Below are positions 17,139-26,787 of a stretch of DNA of 64,000 nucleotides, in pieces. The translations under genes and the position numbers were made by a program. The stretch spans positions 1 through 64,000 of the forward strand of contig JADZDM010000024.1 of NCBI GenBank assembly GCA_020851035.1. Direction: 5' to 3'. Origin of the DNA: Gemmatimonadaceae bacterium. GTDB lineage: Bacteria; Gemmatimonadota; Gemmatimonadetes; Gemmatimonadales; Gemmatimonadaceae. Position 1 is the first letter of the stretch; the number at the start of each line of letters is the position of its first letter. Below the pieces are notes generated by a model that was not told the origin of the DNA, ran no database searches, and was given only the letters and a program-made list of their open reading frames with translations.

Positions 17139-20045
17139 TCAGCTGATGACGCGCGTGGAGAGCGGCGTGAGGCGTTCCGGCGTGTTGCGGCCGTTGCCGC
17201 GCTGGCCGTGGCGCGCGAGGTACGGCATCACGTCGGCCGGCGGGAGCGGCGGGGAGAAGAGGTAGCCCTGCCCGAACTTGCAGCCGAGCTTCGCCAGCAC
17301 CGCGTGCTGCGCCTCGCTCTCGATGCCCTCGGCCACCGTGCGCAGGCCGAGCGAGTTGCCGAGGGCGATGACGGCATTGGCGAGCGCGCTCGCGCCCGGC
17401 CCGTCGGCCACGCCCTCGACGAAGCTGCGGTCGATCTTCAGCACGTCCACCGGGAAGCGGTGCAGGTACGAGAGCGACGAGTAACCGGTGCCGAAGTCGT
17501 CGATGGCCAGGCGCACGCCGAGCGCCTTGAGCGAGGTGAGGATGCCGACCGTCTCCTCGCTGTTGGCGAGCAGCGTGCTCTCGGTGAGCTCGAGCACGAG
17601 CTGGTCGCGGCGGAGTCCCGCCACGCGCAGGGCGTTGGCGACGTCGTCGATGAGGTGCTCGTCGCCGAGCTGTCGCGCGGAGAGGTTCACGGTGACCGTC
17701 ACCGGCAGCAGCTCGGGCAGGCTGCGGCTCCAGTGGCGGGCATGGGCGCAGGCGTGCAGCATGACCCAGCGACCGATGGCCACGATCAGCCCGGACTGCT
17801 CGGCGATCGGGATGAAGTCGGCGGGCGGGATGCGGCCGCGGCGCGGGTGGTCCCAGCGCACCAGCGTCTCGAGGCCGGTGACGGTGCGCGTCTCGAGGTC
17901 CACGATCGGCTGGTACTCGAGCTGCAGCTCGTCGCGCTCGATGGCGTAGCGCAGGTCGGCGAGGAGGTCGAGGCGTTCCACCACCTCCTCGTGCATGTGC
18001 GAGGCAAAGCGCTCGACACGCGCCTTGCCGCGGCGCTTGGCGAGGTACATCGCGAGGTCGGCGTTCCGCAGCAGGTCCTCGCCCGCCTCGGTGCCGGAGT
18101 TGATCGCGACGCCGATGCTGGCGGTGGAGAACGCCTCGCGGTTCTCGAGCGAGAACGGGCGGGCGAACGCCATCGAGATGCGCTCGGCCACGTGCATCGC
18201 CTCCTCGCCGTCCTCGTTGCATCCCTCGAGCAGCACCGCGAACTCGTCGCCCCCCAGGCGGGCAGCGGTGTCGCCGGCGCGCAGGCAGGCCCGCAGGCGG
18301 TCCGCGCCCTGCATCAGGAGCGAATCACCGGCGGCGTGGCCGAGCGAGTCGTTGATCTCCTTGAAGTCGTCGAGGTCGAGGAAGAGCACGGCCGTGCGGC
18401 GGCCGTCACGGGACGCCCGCAGCAGTGCCTGCTCCACGCGGTTGGTGAAGAGGGCGCGGTTGGCCAGCCCCGTGAGCTCGTCGTGGAAGGCGCGGTGCAC
18501 GAGCTGCTCCTCGAGCGCCACGCGGTGCGACACGTCACGGGTGGTCAGCACCACCCCGCCGACGGTGGGGTCGGCGAGCAGGTTCACGGCCACGTTCTCC
18601 ACGCGGCACCACGCCCCCGACGCACTCAGCATGCGCCAGTGCGTGGTGGCGGCCTTGCTGCCGGGCTTCGCGGCATCCGCGAGGAAGCCGAGCATGGGCA
18701 CCACGTCGTCGGTGTGCACCAGGTCGCGGAGCGGCTTGCCCTCCATGTCCGCGATCTCGTAGCCGAAGACACGGTTGATCGCCGGGCTCACGTAGCGGAT
18801 GGTGTCGGCGCCGTCGATGATCGTGATGAGGTCGGTGCTGTGCTGCACGAGCGACCGGAAGCGCGTCTCGCTCTCGGCGTGGGCGCGCGCGTTGCTGCGG
18901 CGCGCGTTCTCGCGCACGCTCACGGCCTGGCGCGCGATGACCATCAGCGTCATCAGGAACATCGCGCCGATGAAGGCGGTGATCTCGTGGTTGCCGGCGC
19001 GCAGCGAGAGGTCGGCCAGCATGGCGGCGCCGAGCACCACCGAGGTGTACGGGACCAGCGTGCTGCGGATCGCGGTGTCGGCACCGGCCGCTGACTGCGG
19101 GGCCGCCTCCACGGGACGGGTGTTGTACTCCATCAGGAGGCCGAGCAGCAACAGTGCGCGCCCGATGCACTCGATGGCGGTGGGTACGGCGGTGCCGGCG
19201 GTGATGTGCCATGACTCCACTGCAGTGCTCGCGAAGGCGAGCACCAGGCCCAGCCCCATCAGCGCGACGCCGCGCCGGTCCCCGCGACCGCCCAGCCGGT
19301 TCCAGACCGCTGCCACACTCACCACGCCGAGCAGCTCCAGCCCCGGCAGCAGCAGCAGCCCCGGCGACGTGCGCAGCCAGTGCACCACATCGCCCGTGGG
19401 ATTCGAGAGCCGCATCAGGTACCAGGACAGCATGGCACCGAGGAAGAGGATCGCACCCACGTCGAGCGCGAACTTCAGGCGCTCCACCGGCCGGCGGAAG
19501 CTGGAGCGGAAGGCGAGCAGTCCTGCCACGGCCAGGGGCGCCGCCACCACGTGGCAGATCATCGTCCAGGCCGCGAACACGTCCGGCACCGTCACGAACG
19601 GCATCAGGCCCCACGCCAGCGCGGCCAGCGACTGGCAGACGAGCCCCAGCCCCACCAGGCGCCAGGCCGGTCGTGCCTTGCCCTGCCACTCCGCGCCGGC
19701 ATTGAAGAACGCCACGATCGCGCTGGCGACGCTCGCCATCACCAGCCAGGCGTCACCCGGTGCCGAGCGGTGGCGCGGGTCGAGGGCGATGGCGACACAG
19801 GCCACGAACGACATGCCGATGGCGAGGATCGTGAGCCAGCGCGTCCAGCTCGACCAGCCGGTCCACGGCAGTCGCGTGCGCACGCGGTGGTGCCCGGTGC
19901 GTGTGTCGGGCGTGCGCCGCAGCGCGTCGAGGTCCGCCGCGTGCTGGCCCGGCTCCGCCGCCGGCGCCGGCGTCCGCCGGCGCAGGGCGCGGGCGTTGCT
20001 GAGCGCGGCCGGCTCGTTCGGCTGCCGGTTGCGCAGGATGCTCAC
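17139..20045 (-). CDS. Membrane PAS-GGDEF-EAL cyclic-di-GMP protein (first paralog)
   Basis: The protein is 968 aa from a GTG start that overlaps the stop of the upstream aminotransferase (GTGA). About eight or nine membrane helices fill roughly residues 65-380. A PAS domain follows (VQHSTDLITIIDGADTIRYV). The GGDEF domain has intact RLGGDEF and an RxxD inhibitory site (RAGD) upstream. The EAL domain reads ETLVRW instead of EALVRW but keeps IDDFGTGYSS and VAEGIESE. It may both make and break c-di-GMP, and activity of the ETL variant is uncertain. The architecture equals that of 23083-26025. Confidence 0.92.
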   Translation of the reverse strand: MSILRNRQPNEPAALSNARALRRRTPAPAAEPGQHAADLDALRRTPDTRTGHHRVRTRLPWTGWSSWTRWLTILAIGMSFVACVAIALDPRHRSAPGDAWLVMASVASAIVAFFNAGAEWQGKARPAWRLVGLGLVCQSLAALAWGLMPFVTVPDVFAAWTMICHVVAAPLAVAGLLAFRSSFRRPVERLKFALDVGAILFLGAMLSWYLMRLSNPTGDVVHWLRTSPGLLLLPGLELLGVVSVAAVWNRLGGRGDRRGVALMGLGLVLAFASTAVESWHITAGTAVPTAIECIGRALLLLGLLMEYNTRPVEAAPQSAAGADTAIRSTLVPYTSVVLGAAMLADLSLRAGNHEITAFIGAMFLMTLMVIARQAVSVRENARRSNARAHAESETRFRSLVQHSTDLITIIDGADTIRYVSPAINRVFGYEIADMEGKPLRDLVHTDDVVPMLGFLADAAKPGSKAATTHWRMLSASGAWCRVENVAVNLLADPTVGGVVLTTRDVSHRVALEEQLVHRAFHDELTGLANRALFTNRVEQALLRASRDGRRTAVLFLDLDDFKEINDSLGHAAGDSLLMQGADRLRACLRAGDTAARLGGDEFAVLLEGCNEDGEEAMHVAERISMAFARPFSLENREAFSTASIGVAINSGTEAGEDLLRNADLAMYLAKRRGKARVERFASHMHEEVVERLDLLADLRYAIERDELQLEYQPIVDLETRTVTGLETLVRWDHPRRGRIPPADFIPIAEQSGLIVAIGRWVMLHACAHARHWSRSLPELLPVTVTVNLSARQLGDEHLIDDVANALRVAGLRRDQLVLELTESTLLANSEETVGILTSLKALGVRLAIDDFGTGYSSLSYLHRFPVDVLKIDRSFVEGVADGPGASALANAVIALGNSLGLRTVAEGIESEAQHAVLAKLGCKFGQGYLFSPPLPPADVMPYLARHGQRGNGRNTPERLTPLSTRVIS

Positions 20046-21229
20046 CGCACGCCCGCAGCGGAATGGTCCAGCACCTGCGCCATGCGCACCGCCGCAGCGC
20101 GCAGCGCCTCCGCCGGCGCGATCAGCGAGACCCGGAACCAGCGCGCGCCGGCGTCGCCGAAGGCGAGGCCGGGCGTGATCATGACCTGTCCATCCATCAG
20201 CACGCGCTGCACCGCGTCCCACGGCTCGAGGCCGTCGGGGAGCGGCAGCCAGGCGTACATCGCGGCCTGCGGCGGCGTCACGTCCCAGCCGAGGCCGCGC
20301 AGCGTGTCATACAGGACGTCGCGCCGCTCGCGATAGGTGGCCACGATCGGCGGCAGCAGGGTGCGCACGTTGTCGAGCGCGTACGCCGCCGCGTGCTGGA
20401 TCGGCATCGACACGCCGTAGCCCACGTTCGCGCGGTAGGCCAGCAGCGCATCGAGCGCGTCGGCGCGGCCGGCCACGAAGCCCACGCGCATGCCGGCCAT
20501 GTTGAACGACTTCGAGCAGGAGTGGAACTCCACCGCGACGTCACGGGCCCCGGGCACCTCGAACACGCTCGGTGCCACGTGGCCGTCGTAGGTCAGCTCG
20601 GAATAGGCGAGGTCGTGCAGCAGCACCAGGTCGTGCCGGCGCGCGAACTCCACCAGCTCGGCCATGCCGGCCAGCGTCGTCACGGCGCCGGTGGGATTGT
20701 TGGGATAGTTGGCGATCAGCACCCGGGCGCGTGTCAGCACCTCGGCGGGGATGCTCTCCAGGTCGAGCTGCCAGCTCCGGGCCGGGTCCATCGGCACCAG
20801 GTGCACGTCGGCGCCGTGCATCAACGGCGCCCGCAGGTACACCGGGTAGCTGAGCGCCGGGGCCAGCACGGTGTCGCCGGGCCCGCAGAGCGTGGAAAGC
20901 AGCTCGGCGATTCCCTCCTTCGAGCCGGCCAGTGCAACGATCTCGCGTTCGGGATCGAAGGTCACCCCGAACCGGGCCGACATGAACCCGGCCGCCGCCG
21001 TCAGCAGCCGCGGGCTCCCGCGAAACGGCGGGTAGGGATTCATGGGAGCCGTGAGTGCCGCCTCGCGCAGGGCCTCGATGACGAGGGCCGGGGGCGGCTG
21101 GTCGGGACTGCCGATGCCAAGATCCAGGAAGTCGTGCCCGGCGGCGCGCGCCGCCTGTTTCCGGCGCTCGAGCTCGGAGAACACGTACGGCGGGATGGTG
21201 GCCAGCGTCGGCAGGATGTGGACGGGCAC
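20042..21229 (-). CDS. Class I/II PLP-dependent aminotransferase
   Basis: The protein is about 395 aa from the GTG at 21229; the open frame further upstream lacks family sequence. It shows the fold-type I landmarks DFLDLGIGSPDQPPP near the N-terminus, NYPNNPTGAV, LLHDLAYSELTYDG, and the PLP lysine in SCSKSFNMAGMRVGF. The overall pattern is closest to LL-diaminopimelate or alanine/aspartate-type aminotransferases; substrate assignment needs more than the motifs. Translation is coupled to the downstream GGDEF-EAL gene, which is an odd operon partner. Confidence 0.9.
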   Translation of the reverse strand: MPVHILPTLATIPPYVFSELERRKQAARAAGHDFLDLGIGSPDQPPPALVIEALREAALTAPMNPYPPFRGSPRLLTAAAGFMSARFGVTFDPEREIVALAGSKEGIAELLSTLCGPGDTVLAPALSYPVYLRAPLMHGADVHLVPMDPARSWQLDLESIPAEVLTRARVLIANYPNNPTGAVTTLAGMAELVEFARRHDLVLLHDLAYSELTYDGHVAPSVFEVPGARDVAVEFHSCSKSFNMAGMRVGFVAGRADALDALLAYRANVGYGVSMPIQHAAAYALDNVRTLLPPIVATYRERRDVLYDTLRGLGWDVTPPQAAMYAWLPLPDGLEPWDAVQRVLMDGQVMITPGLAFGDAGARWFRVSLIAPAEALRAAAVRMAQVLDHSAAGVR

Positions 21230-21627
21230 GGGAGTGCGGTGGAGGAACGTCCGGAAGGCGGGTGGGCACCAGGCCGGACGGGAACGCAGATGGGTGGGGC
21301 CGTACGGGTGCGACGCGCTGCCGCACACGCTCCGGTTGACGAACAATGACGATCCACGGACGCCGAGGAAAGCTCCTCGTCGTCCGAACAAATGAGACGC
21401 GCTGCGGTAACCGGCCGGGTTTCGTGAACCCGGCGGCGGCAGTTTTCGTTGGATCGGCATGTCGCGCGCCCGTCCTTCGGAGTATCGGTCCCTCGGGGGC
21501 CGGCACGACCGACACTTCCGGGTCGTCGCCGGCCACCGGACCGGTGTGGTGTCGTGGTGACCGCGCGGGCGGGCGCCTGCGCGGTCGTCCGACGGCTCGG
21601 CCCCTCCGGTACGGGGTATGTTCCGCC
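21230..21627. other. Divergent intergenic region with a GC hairpin
   Basis: This is a 398-base non-coding region between a minus-strand aminotransferase gene and the plus-strand AarF-like kinase gene. An 8-bp perfect stem (GCCGGGTT / AACCCGGC) with loop TCGTG lies at 21414-21434. A TATGTT hexamer at 21617-21622 ends 5 bases before the kinase ATG and would fit a leaderless transcript. No riboswitch or small gene was recognised. Confidence 0.5.
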
Positions 21628-23064
21628 ATGCGTGTGATCCAGATCCTGCTGCGTTGCCTGCCGCTGCTCCTGAGCTTCCGCCGCGACCGGCACCGCTGGC
21701 TGGTGGCGGGGCGCGGGGCGGTCCGGACGCCGGCGTTCCATGACGCCCGGGCCGAGCAGCTGGTGCACGTCCTCGCGAGCCTCGGCCCGACCTTCGTGAA
21801 GCTGGCCCAGCTCTTCGCGGGGCGGTCCGACATCATCCCCGAGCCGTACGTCAGCGCCCTCGGCACCCTCACCGACCGGGTGCCGCCGGTGCCGGCCGAC
21901 CGGATCCGGGCCAGCCTGATCGACAGTTACGGCGCCCCGCCGGAGACGGTGTTCGAGCACTTCGACGTGGAGCCGCTGGCGGCCGCGTCGCTCGGGCAGG
22001 TGCACCGGGCGCGGGTGGACGGGCGGGAGGTGGTGGTGAAGGTGCTGCGCCCCGGCGTCGAGCGGCTGGTGTCGGGTGACATCCACGCGGCCCGCCGCAT
22101 CCTCGACCTGGTGGCATCGCGCCTCAACCCGCCGCACGTGGCCGGCCTGCGCACGGTGCTGGACGAGTTCGAGCGCCGCGTGGCCGACGAGATGGACTTC
22201 CGGCAGGAGGCGCGCTACGCCACGCAGGTGCGTGCGAACTTCGCGAAGAACGCGGCGATCCGCGTGCCGGAGGTGCTGGACGCATACACCCGGCAGCGGG
22301 CGCTGGTGCTGGAGTTCATCGACGGCCGTCGCGTGGACCAGCTGGGCGACTGGATCTCCACCGGCCGTGTGCGCGCCGACGACGTGCTGCGCTCGGTGAT
22401 GGAGCTGTACGTGCAGATGATGCTGGTGGACGGGCTGTTCCACGCCGACCCGCACCCCGGCAACGTGTTCGTGGACACGCAGGGGCGGCTGACGCTGCTG
22501 GACTTCGGCATGGTGGTCGAGGTGCCGGTGGAGACGCGCCGGGTGCTGGTGCAGACGGTCTTCGCGTCCATCCGCGGTGACGTGGAGAAGGTGGTGGACG
22601 GGTTCTACGCGCTGGGCCTGATCGAGCCGGGCGCGGACCGCGCGATGATCGTGACGATGGCGGGGCAGCTGATCACGCTCGCCAACGAACGGACCACGGC
22701 CACCGAGCGGATCGAGCGGCTGACGCGGCTGGCCGACGAGGTGATGGCGACGCTCTACGACTTTCCGGTGCTGCTGCCCGGCAACATGGTCTACTTCGCG
22801 CGGACGGCGGCGCTGATCGAGGGGCTGGGCGTGCGGTACGACACGCACTTCAATGCGATCCGCTTCGCGACGCCGATCGTGGTGCGGTTGCGGCGCGAGA
22901 TCCTCTCCTCGCTGGGGGAGCCGCTCGGCGGGGCCCCCGACATGGCCACGGCGCTCGGGGCCACGCTCGGGTCGCTGGTGGCGATCGCGCGCCGCGCGAG
23001 CCGGGATGCCGTGGCGACGCTGGCGTCGCAACTGCTGCCGGCGCTGGCGTCGCGCTCCCGCTAG
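21628..23064 (+). CDS. AarF/UbiB (ABC1) family atypical kinase
   Basis: The protein is 478 aa. It has the family hallmarks: LGPTFVKLAQLFAGRSDIIP (KxxQ-type motif), the Ala-rich loop LAAASLGQVHRA that replaces a normal P-loop, VVVKVLRPGV with the nucleotide Lys, FHADPHPGNVFVD and LLDFGMV. C-terminal hydrophobic segments are weak. UbiB/Coq8-type proteins support quinone biosynthesis or lipid handling as ATPases. In this organism a role with menaquinone would be inference. It has its own promoter region and ends convergently with the second GGDEF-EAL gene. Confidence 0.93.
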   Translation: MRVIQILLRCLPLLLSFRRDRHRWLVAGRGAVRTPAFHDARAEQLVHVLASLGPTFVKLAQLFAGRSDIIPEPYVSALGTLTDRVPPVPADRIRASLIDSYGAPPETVFEHFDVEPLAAASLGQVHRARVDGREVVVKVLRPGVERLVSGDIHAARRILDLVASRLNPPHVAGLRTVLDEFERRVADEMDFRQEARYATQVRANFAKNAAIRVPEVLDAYTRQRALVLEFIDGRRVDQLGDWISTGRVRADDVLRSVMELYVQMMLVDGLFHADPHPGNVFVDTQGRLTLLDFGMVVEVPVETRRVLVQTVFASIRGDVEKVVDGFYALGLIEPGADRAMIVTMAGQLITLANERTTATERIERLTRLADEVMATLYDFPVLLPGNMVYFARTAALIEGLGVRYDTHFNAIRFATPIVVRLRREILSSLGEPLGGAPDMATALGATLGSLVAIARRASRDAVATLASQLLPALASRSR

Positions 23065-23082
23065 CGCCGCGCGCCGCGCGGG

Positions 23083-26025
23083 TCAGCTGCGCGGCAGGAC
23101 GATCGTGCGTTCCACCGCGATCGCGCCGGGAATGTCCGGCATGATCGAGTCGAGGGAAGTCGGCGCCGACTGCTGCGTGATGGCTGCGGTCACGGGCTGG
23201 TGCGCGGCGTGCATCGCGGCCAGCGCCATCGGCGTGCCCAGGGCACTGGCCTTGTTGCCGATCAGCGGACCGGTGAGGGCCTTCTGCGGCTGGCCCGTGC
23301 GCTGCGCCCCGAGCTCGCCCACCAGCAGCATCTCGGCGATCTGGTACGCCGAGATCGGGCGCGAGTACAGGTATCCCTGGCCGAAGTCGCAGCCGAGGTT
23401 GCGCAGGTCCCACTCCTGCTCGGCGCGCTCGATGCCCTCGGCCACCACCTTCAGCTTGAGCGAGCGGCCAAGGGCCACCACCGCCGAGGCGAGGGCGCGC
23501 CCGTTCGGGCCGTGGTCCATGCCCTGCACGAAGCTGCGGTCGATCTTGAGCACGTCCAGCGGATACTGCGAGAGGTAGCCGAGCGACGAGTAGCCGGTGC
23601 CGAAGTCGTCGATGGCCAGGCGGACGCCGAGGGCGCGGATGCGGTGCAGCAGCGCGAGGGTGTCGGTGCTGCGGCCGACGAGCATGCTCTCGGTGAGCTC
23701 CAGCACGAGGCGGTCGGCATCGAGGCGGCTCTGCTGCAGCGTCTTCTTCACGATCTCGATGAAGTTGCCGTCCACCATCTGGCGCGCGGAGAGGTTCACC
23801 GTGATCGTGACCGGCTGCTGGCCGGGCGGCACGGGCCAGTTCGCGGCCTCGGTGGCGGCGGTCTTCAGCACCCACTCGCCGATCTCGACGATGATGCCCG
23901 TCTCCTCCGCGAGCGGGATGAAGTCGGCCGGCGACACCATGCCGCGGTACGGGTGGTTCCAGCGCACCAGCGCCTCGGCGCCGATGATCTGCTGCGTGCC
24001 CAGCTCCACGATCGGCTGGTAGACCAGCGTGAGCTCGTTGCGCTCCAGTGCCTTGCGCAGGTCGGCCTGCAACTCGATGCGGTCGAGCACCGCCGCATGC
24101 ATGCCGCTCTCGTAGAGCACGGCGCAGGCCTTGCCGCGGGCCTTGGCATGGTACATCGCCACGTCGGCGTTGCGCAGCACCTCGTCGGCGGACTGCTGGG
24201 GCTGCGCGCGCGCGATGCCGATGCTGGCGTTCAGGTCCACGTCCTTGCCTTCCACCTGCAGCGGGCGGGCGAGGGCGGCCGAGATGCGGTTGGCGACATC
24301 CATCACCTCGCCCTCACCGCGGGTCTGCTCGAGCAGGATCGCGAACTCGTCGCCGCCGAACCGGGCGGCGGTGTCGCTGTCACGCAGGCAGGTGCGCACG
24401 CGGTTGGCCGTCTGCACCAGCACCGCGTCACCGGCGGCGTGGCCGAGCGAGTCGTTGATCTCCTTGAAGTTGTCGAGGTCGAGGAAGATCACCGCCACCT
24501 CGTCCTTCGTGCGCTCGGCGCGGGCGAGGCCGTGGGCCACGCGGTCCTGGAACAGCGCGCGGTTGCCCAGCCCCGTGAGCGGGTCGTGCAGCGCCTGGTG
24601 GCGCAGGTGCTCCTCGAGCGTGACGCGCTCGGTCACGTCGCGGATCGTGAGCACGATGCCGTTGACGTTCTGGTCGGCGAGCAGGTTGGTGGCCACCGTC
24701 TCGGTGCGCATCCACTCGCCGTCGGTGCGGATCATCCGGCAGCCGATGTGGGTGAGCGACGAGCTGCCCATCAGCGAGGCCGAGAAGTGCGACTCGTAGG
24801 CGCCGCGGTCGGCCTCGTGCACCAGTTCCGCGAGGGTGCGGTTCACCATCCGGTCGGCCGAGGTGCCGAACACGCGCTCGGCGGCGGGGCTGACGTAGCG
24901 GATGATGCCGAGCGGGTCGAGGATCGCGAACACGTCGGAGGAGTGCTGCACCAGCGAGCGGAAGCGGGCCTCCGTCTCCTTGGCCGTCTGCTCCACGTAG
25001 AGGCGCATGTTCTCGCGCACGGCGGTGAGCTGCCGGGCCATCACCAGCGAGGTCAGGACCACCGCGCCGACGACGAGGTCGGTGATGTGGTACGTCTCGC
25101 GCAGCGCCATCACGAACAGCAGGCCATAGCCCATCGCCACCGCGACATAGGGCACGATGCTGAAGCGGGCGCGGAGCAGCGCACCGCGGGCGACGATGGT
25201 GGTGCCGCGTGCGTCGGCCCAGCCCACCACGCAGCCCAGGCTCACCATCAGGTAGCCGCCGATGCGCAGCACGTCGGTGACCTGCGCGATCATCGGTGCG
25301 TAGCGCATGTTCAGCACGCTCCACATCGTGTTGGCCACGAAGCCGACCATCAGGCCGGTCGCGATCCACCACGAGCTGCGCCGCAGCGTGAGCCCCGGGT
25401 CCTGCAGCAGCATCGACGCCGCCGCGACCAGCGTGATCAGGTCGAGGCCGGAGTAGACCGTGTAGATCATGATGTCCTCGCGGCCGATGTCGCCGGCGAG
25501 GATGGGGCTCAGGATGAAGTGCCACACGATCATCGCGGCGGCGGACACCACCGTCAGCGCATCGAGCGTGAAGCGCGTGGCATCGGCCTTCGAGCGGCGG
25601 CCGCGGGGAAAGGTGATCACCGCCAGCAGCCAGAGCGGCGTGATGACCAGGCCCGGGGCGTGGCTCCAGCGGTCCCACATCGTGGTGCGGCCGATCAGCT
25701 CGAAGTACGTCCAGCCGCCGTCGGCAAGGGCCTGCAGCAGCAGGGCCAGCGACACGATCCGCCAGGCGTAGCGCGTGCGGCGGTCGGGGGTGCGACGCAC
25801 CGCCTCGCCCGCGAACCACGCGGCCGCCAGGCAGGGCGGCACCAGCATCACGTGCAGCAGGATATTCGGCGCGTCGAACAGCATCATCGCTGCATACGCC
25901 AGCGCGTACATGATCGCACCACGCACGGACTGCTTCGCGCGCGGTTCGAGCGTGTTCAGGCGCTGCGCCGTCAGGAACAGCGGTGTCGGGAGCTGGGTCG
26001 AGGCCATGAAAACCGGATCAGACAT
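23083..26025 (-). CDS. Membrane PAS-GGDEF-EAL cyclic-di-GMP protein (second paralog)
   Basis: The protein is 980 aa. Membrane helices lie at roughly residues 35-330. A PAS domain follows (VQHSSDVFAILDPLGIIRYV). The GGDEF domain has RFGGDEF and an RDSD inhibitory site. The EAL domain is canonical, with EALVRWNHPYRG, IDDFGTGYSSLGYL and VAEGIE. All motifs for both synthesis and hydrolysis of c-di-GMP are present. The C-terminal 100 residues beyond EAL are low-complexity. It shares domain order with 17139-20045, so the two are probably ancient duplicates. The start could also be the Met seven codons downstream. Confidence 0.93.
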   Translation of the reverse strand: MSDPVFMASTQLPTPLFLTAQRLNTLEPRAKQSVRGAIMYALAYAAMMLFDAPNILLHVMLVPPCLAAAWFAGEAVRRTPDRRTRYAWRIVSLALLLQALADGGWTYFELIGRTTMWDRWSHAPGLVITPLWLLAVITFPRGRRSKADATRFTLDALTVVSAAAMIVWHFILSPILAGDIGREDIMIYTVYSGLDLITLVAAASMLLQDPGLTLRRSSWWIATGLMVGFVANTMWSVLNMRYAPMIAQVTDVLRIGGYLMVSLGCVVGWADARGTTIVARGALLRARFSIVPYVAVAMGYGLLFVMALRETYHITDLVVGAVVLTSLVMARQLTAVRENMRLYVEQTAKETEARFRSLVQHSSDVFAILDPLGIIRYVSPAAERVFGTSADRMVNRTLAELVHEADRGAYESHFSASLMGSSSLTHIGCRMIRTDGEWMRTETVATNLLADQNVNGIVLTIRDVTERVTLEEHLRHQALHDPLTGLGNRALFQDRVAHGLARAERTKDEVAVIFLDLDNFKEINDSLGHAAGDAVLVQTANRVRTCLRDSDTAARFGGDEFAILLEQTRGEGEVMDVANRISAALARPLQVEGKDVDLNASIGIARAQPQQSADEVLRNADVAMYHAKARGKACAVLYESGMHAAVLDRIELQADLRKALERNELTLVYQPIVELGTQQIIGAEALVRWNHPYRGMVSPADFIPLAEETGIIVEIGEWVLKTAATEAANWPVPPGQQPVTITVNLSARQMVDGNFIEIVKKTLQQSRLDADRLVLELTESMLVGRSTDTLALLHRIRALGVRLAIDDFGTGYSSLGYLSQYPLDVLKIDRSFVQGMDHGPNGRALASAVVALGRSLKLKVVAEGIERAEQEWDLRNLGCDFGQGYLYSRPISAYQIAEMLLVGELGAQRTGQPQKALTGPLIGNKASALGTPMALAAMHAAHQPVTAAITQQSAPTSLDSIMPDIPGAIAVERTIVLPRS

Positions 26026-26280
26026 GAACGGACCGCCCAGGGGGTGGAGGGCGGTCGCTTGTTCTCACCCCATGACATGTCTGGCCCGCTTTGGTCACAG
26101 CAAAGGCCGCTGCAAACGGGCGCGATGCAGGGTGTCTCCCGGGCCGCTCCCCGGTCGCCTGGCGGCAGGGACGCTCGCCCATGGCCGGGGGCCGGGAGCG
26201 TCCGCCGCGACCGGGGTACAACACCGCGCGGCGCCTGCGCGATATTCAGGCGAGAGACCTGTCCCGACCCCGGCCGACCC

Positions 26281-26787
26281 ATGCCCCTGACCTCGCTCGC
26301 CCTCGCCGCCACCCTCGCGCTGTCCGCCCCGCTTGGCGATCCCTTCGCGGGCGCCGCGCCGTCGGTGCTCACCGGGGCTGCCGCACTCCGGCTGTCCGGC
26401 CGCGGCACCGTGACCGACCCGGTGCTCATCGACTGGCGGACGCTCGGCGGCATGAATCCCCAGACCGGGGCCGTGGTGCCGGCCCTGCGGGCGCTGAGCG
26501 GCCAGGTGGTGCGGATCGCCGGCTACGTGGTGCCGCTGGACGACGCCAGCCAGGAGGACGCGGAGTTCCTGCTGGTGCCGTACTACGGCGCCTGCGTGCA
26601 CACCCCGCCGCCGCCGCCGAACCAGATGGTGCTGGTGGAGATGGAGGGGCGCCGCCGCGTCCGGCTCGACCTCTTCGAGGCCATCTGGCTCGAGGGCACC
26701 CTCGGGATCGACCTGGTGGAGAGCCTCTACGGCACCGCCGGCTTCACCATCAAGGGTCAGCGGGTCTCGCCGTACGTGAAGAAGTGA
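26281..26787 (+). CDS. DUF3299-type exported protein
   Basis: The protein is 168 aa. A short hydrophobic N-terminus (MPLTSLALAATLALSAPLG) could be a signal. The conserved body includes LSGQVVRIAGYVVPLD, EFLLVPYYGACVHTPPPPPN and a terminal GFTIKGQRVSPY, features I associate with DUF3299. Its Cys and His in GACVHTPPPPPN could bind metal. The TGA overlaps the GTG of the ABC ATPase gene, so it belongs to the transporter cassette. From memory, similar DUF3299/ABC/FtsX sets in Pseudomonas respond to zinc limitation; that link is not shown by this sequence. Confidence 0.8.
   Translation: MPLTSLALAATLALSAPLGDPFAGAAPSVLTGAAALRLSGRGTVTDPVLIDWRTLGGMNPQTGAVVPALRALSGQVVRIAGYVVPLDDASQEDAEFLLVPYYGACVHTPPPPPNQMVLVEMEGRRRVRLDLFEAIWLEGTLGIDLVESLYGTAGFTIKGQRVSPYVKK

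Noticed and set aside
23200-26787. A 1195-codon open frame on the plus strand opposite the second GGDEF-EAL gene
   Set aside because: Its translation is His/Arg/Gly/Val-rich without domains, except for the last 168 residues, which are the DUF3299 protein. High GC keeps antisense frames open.
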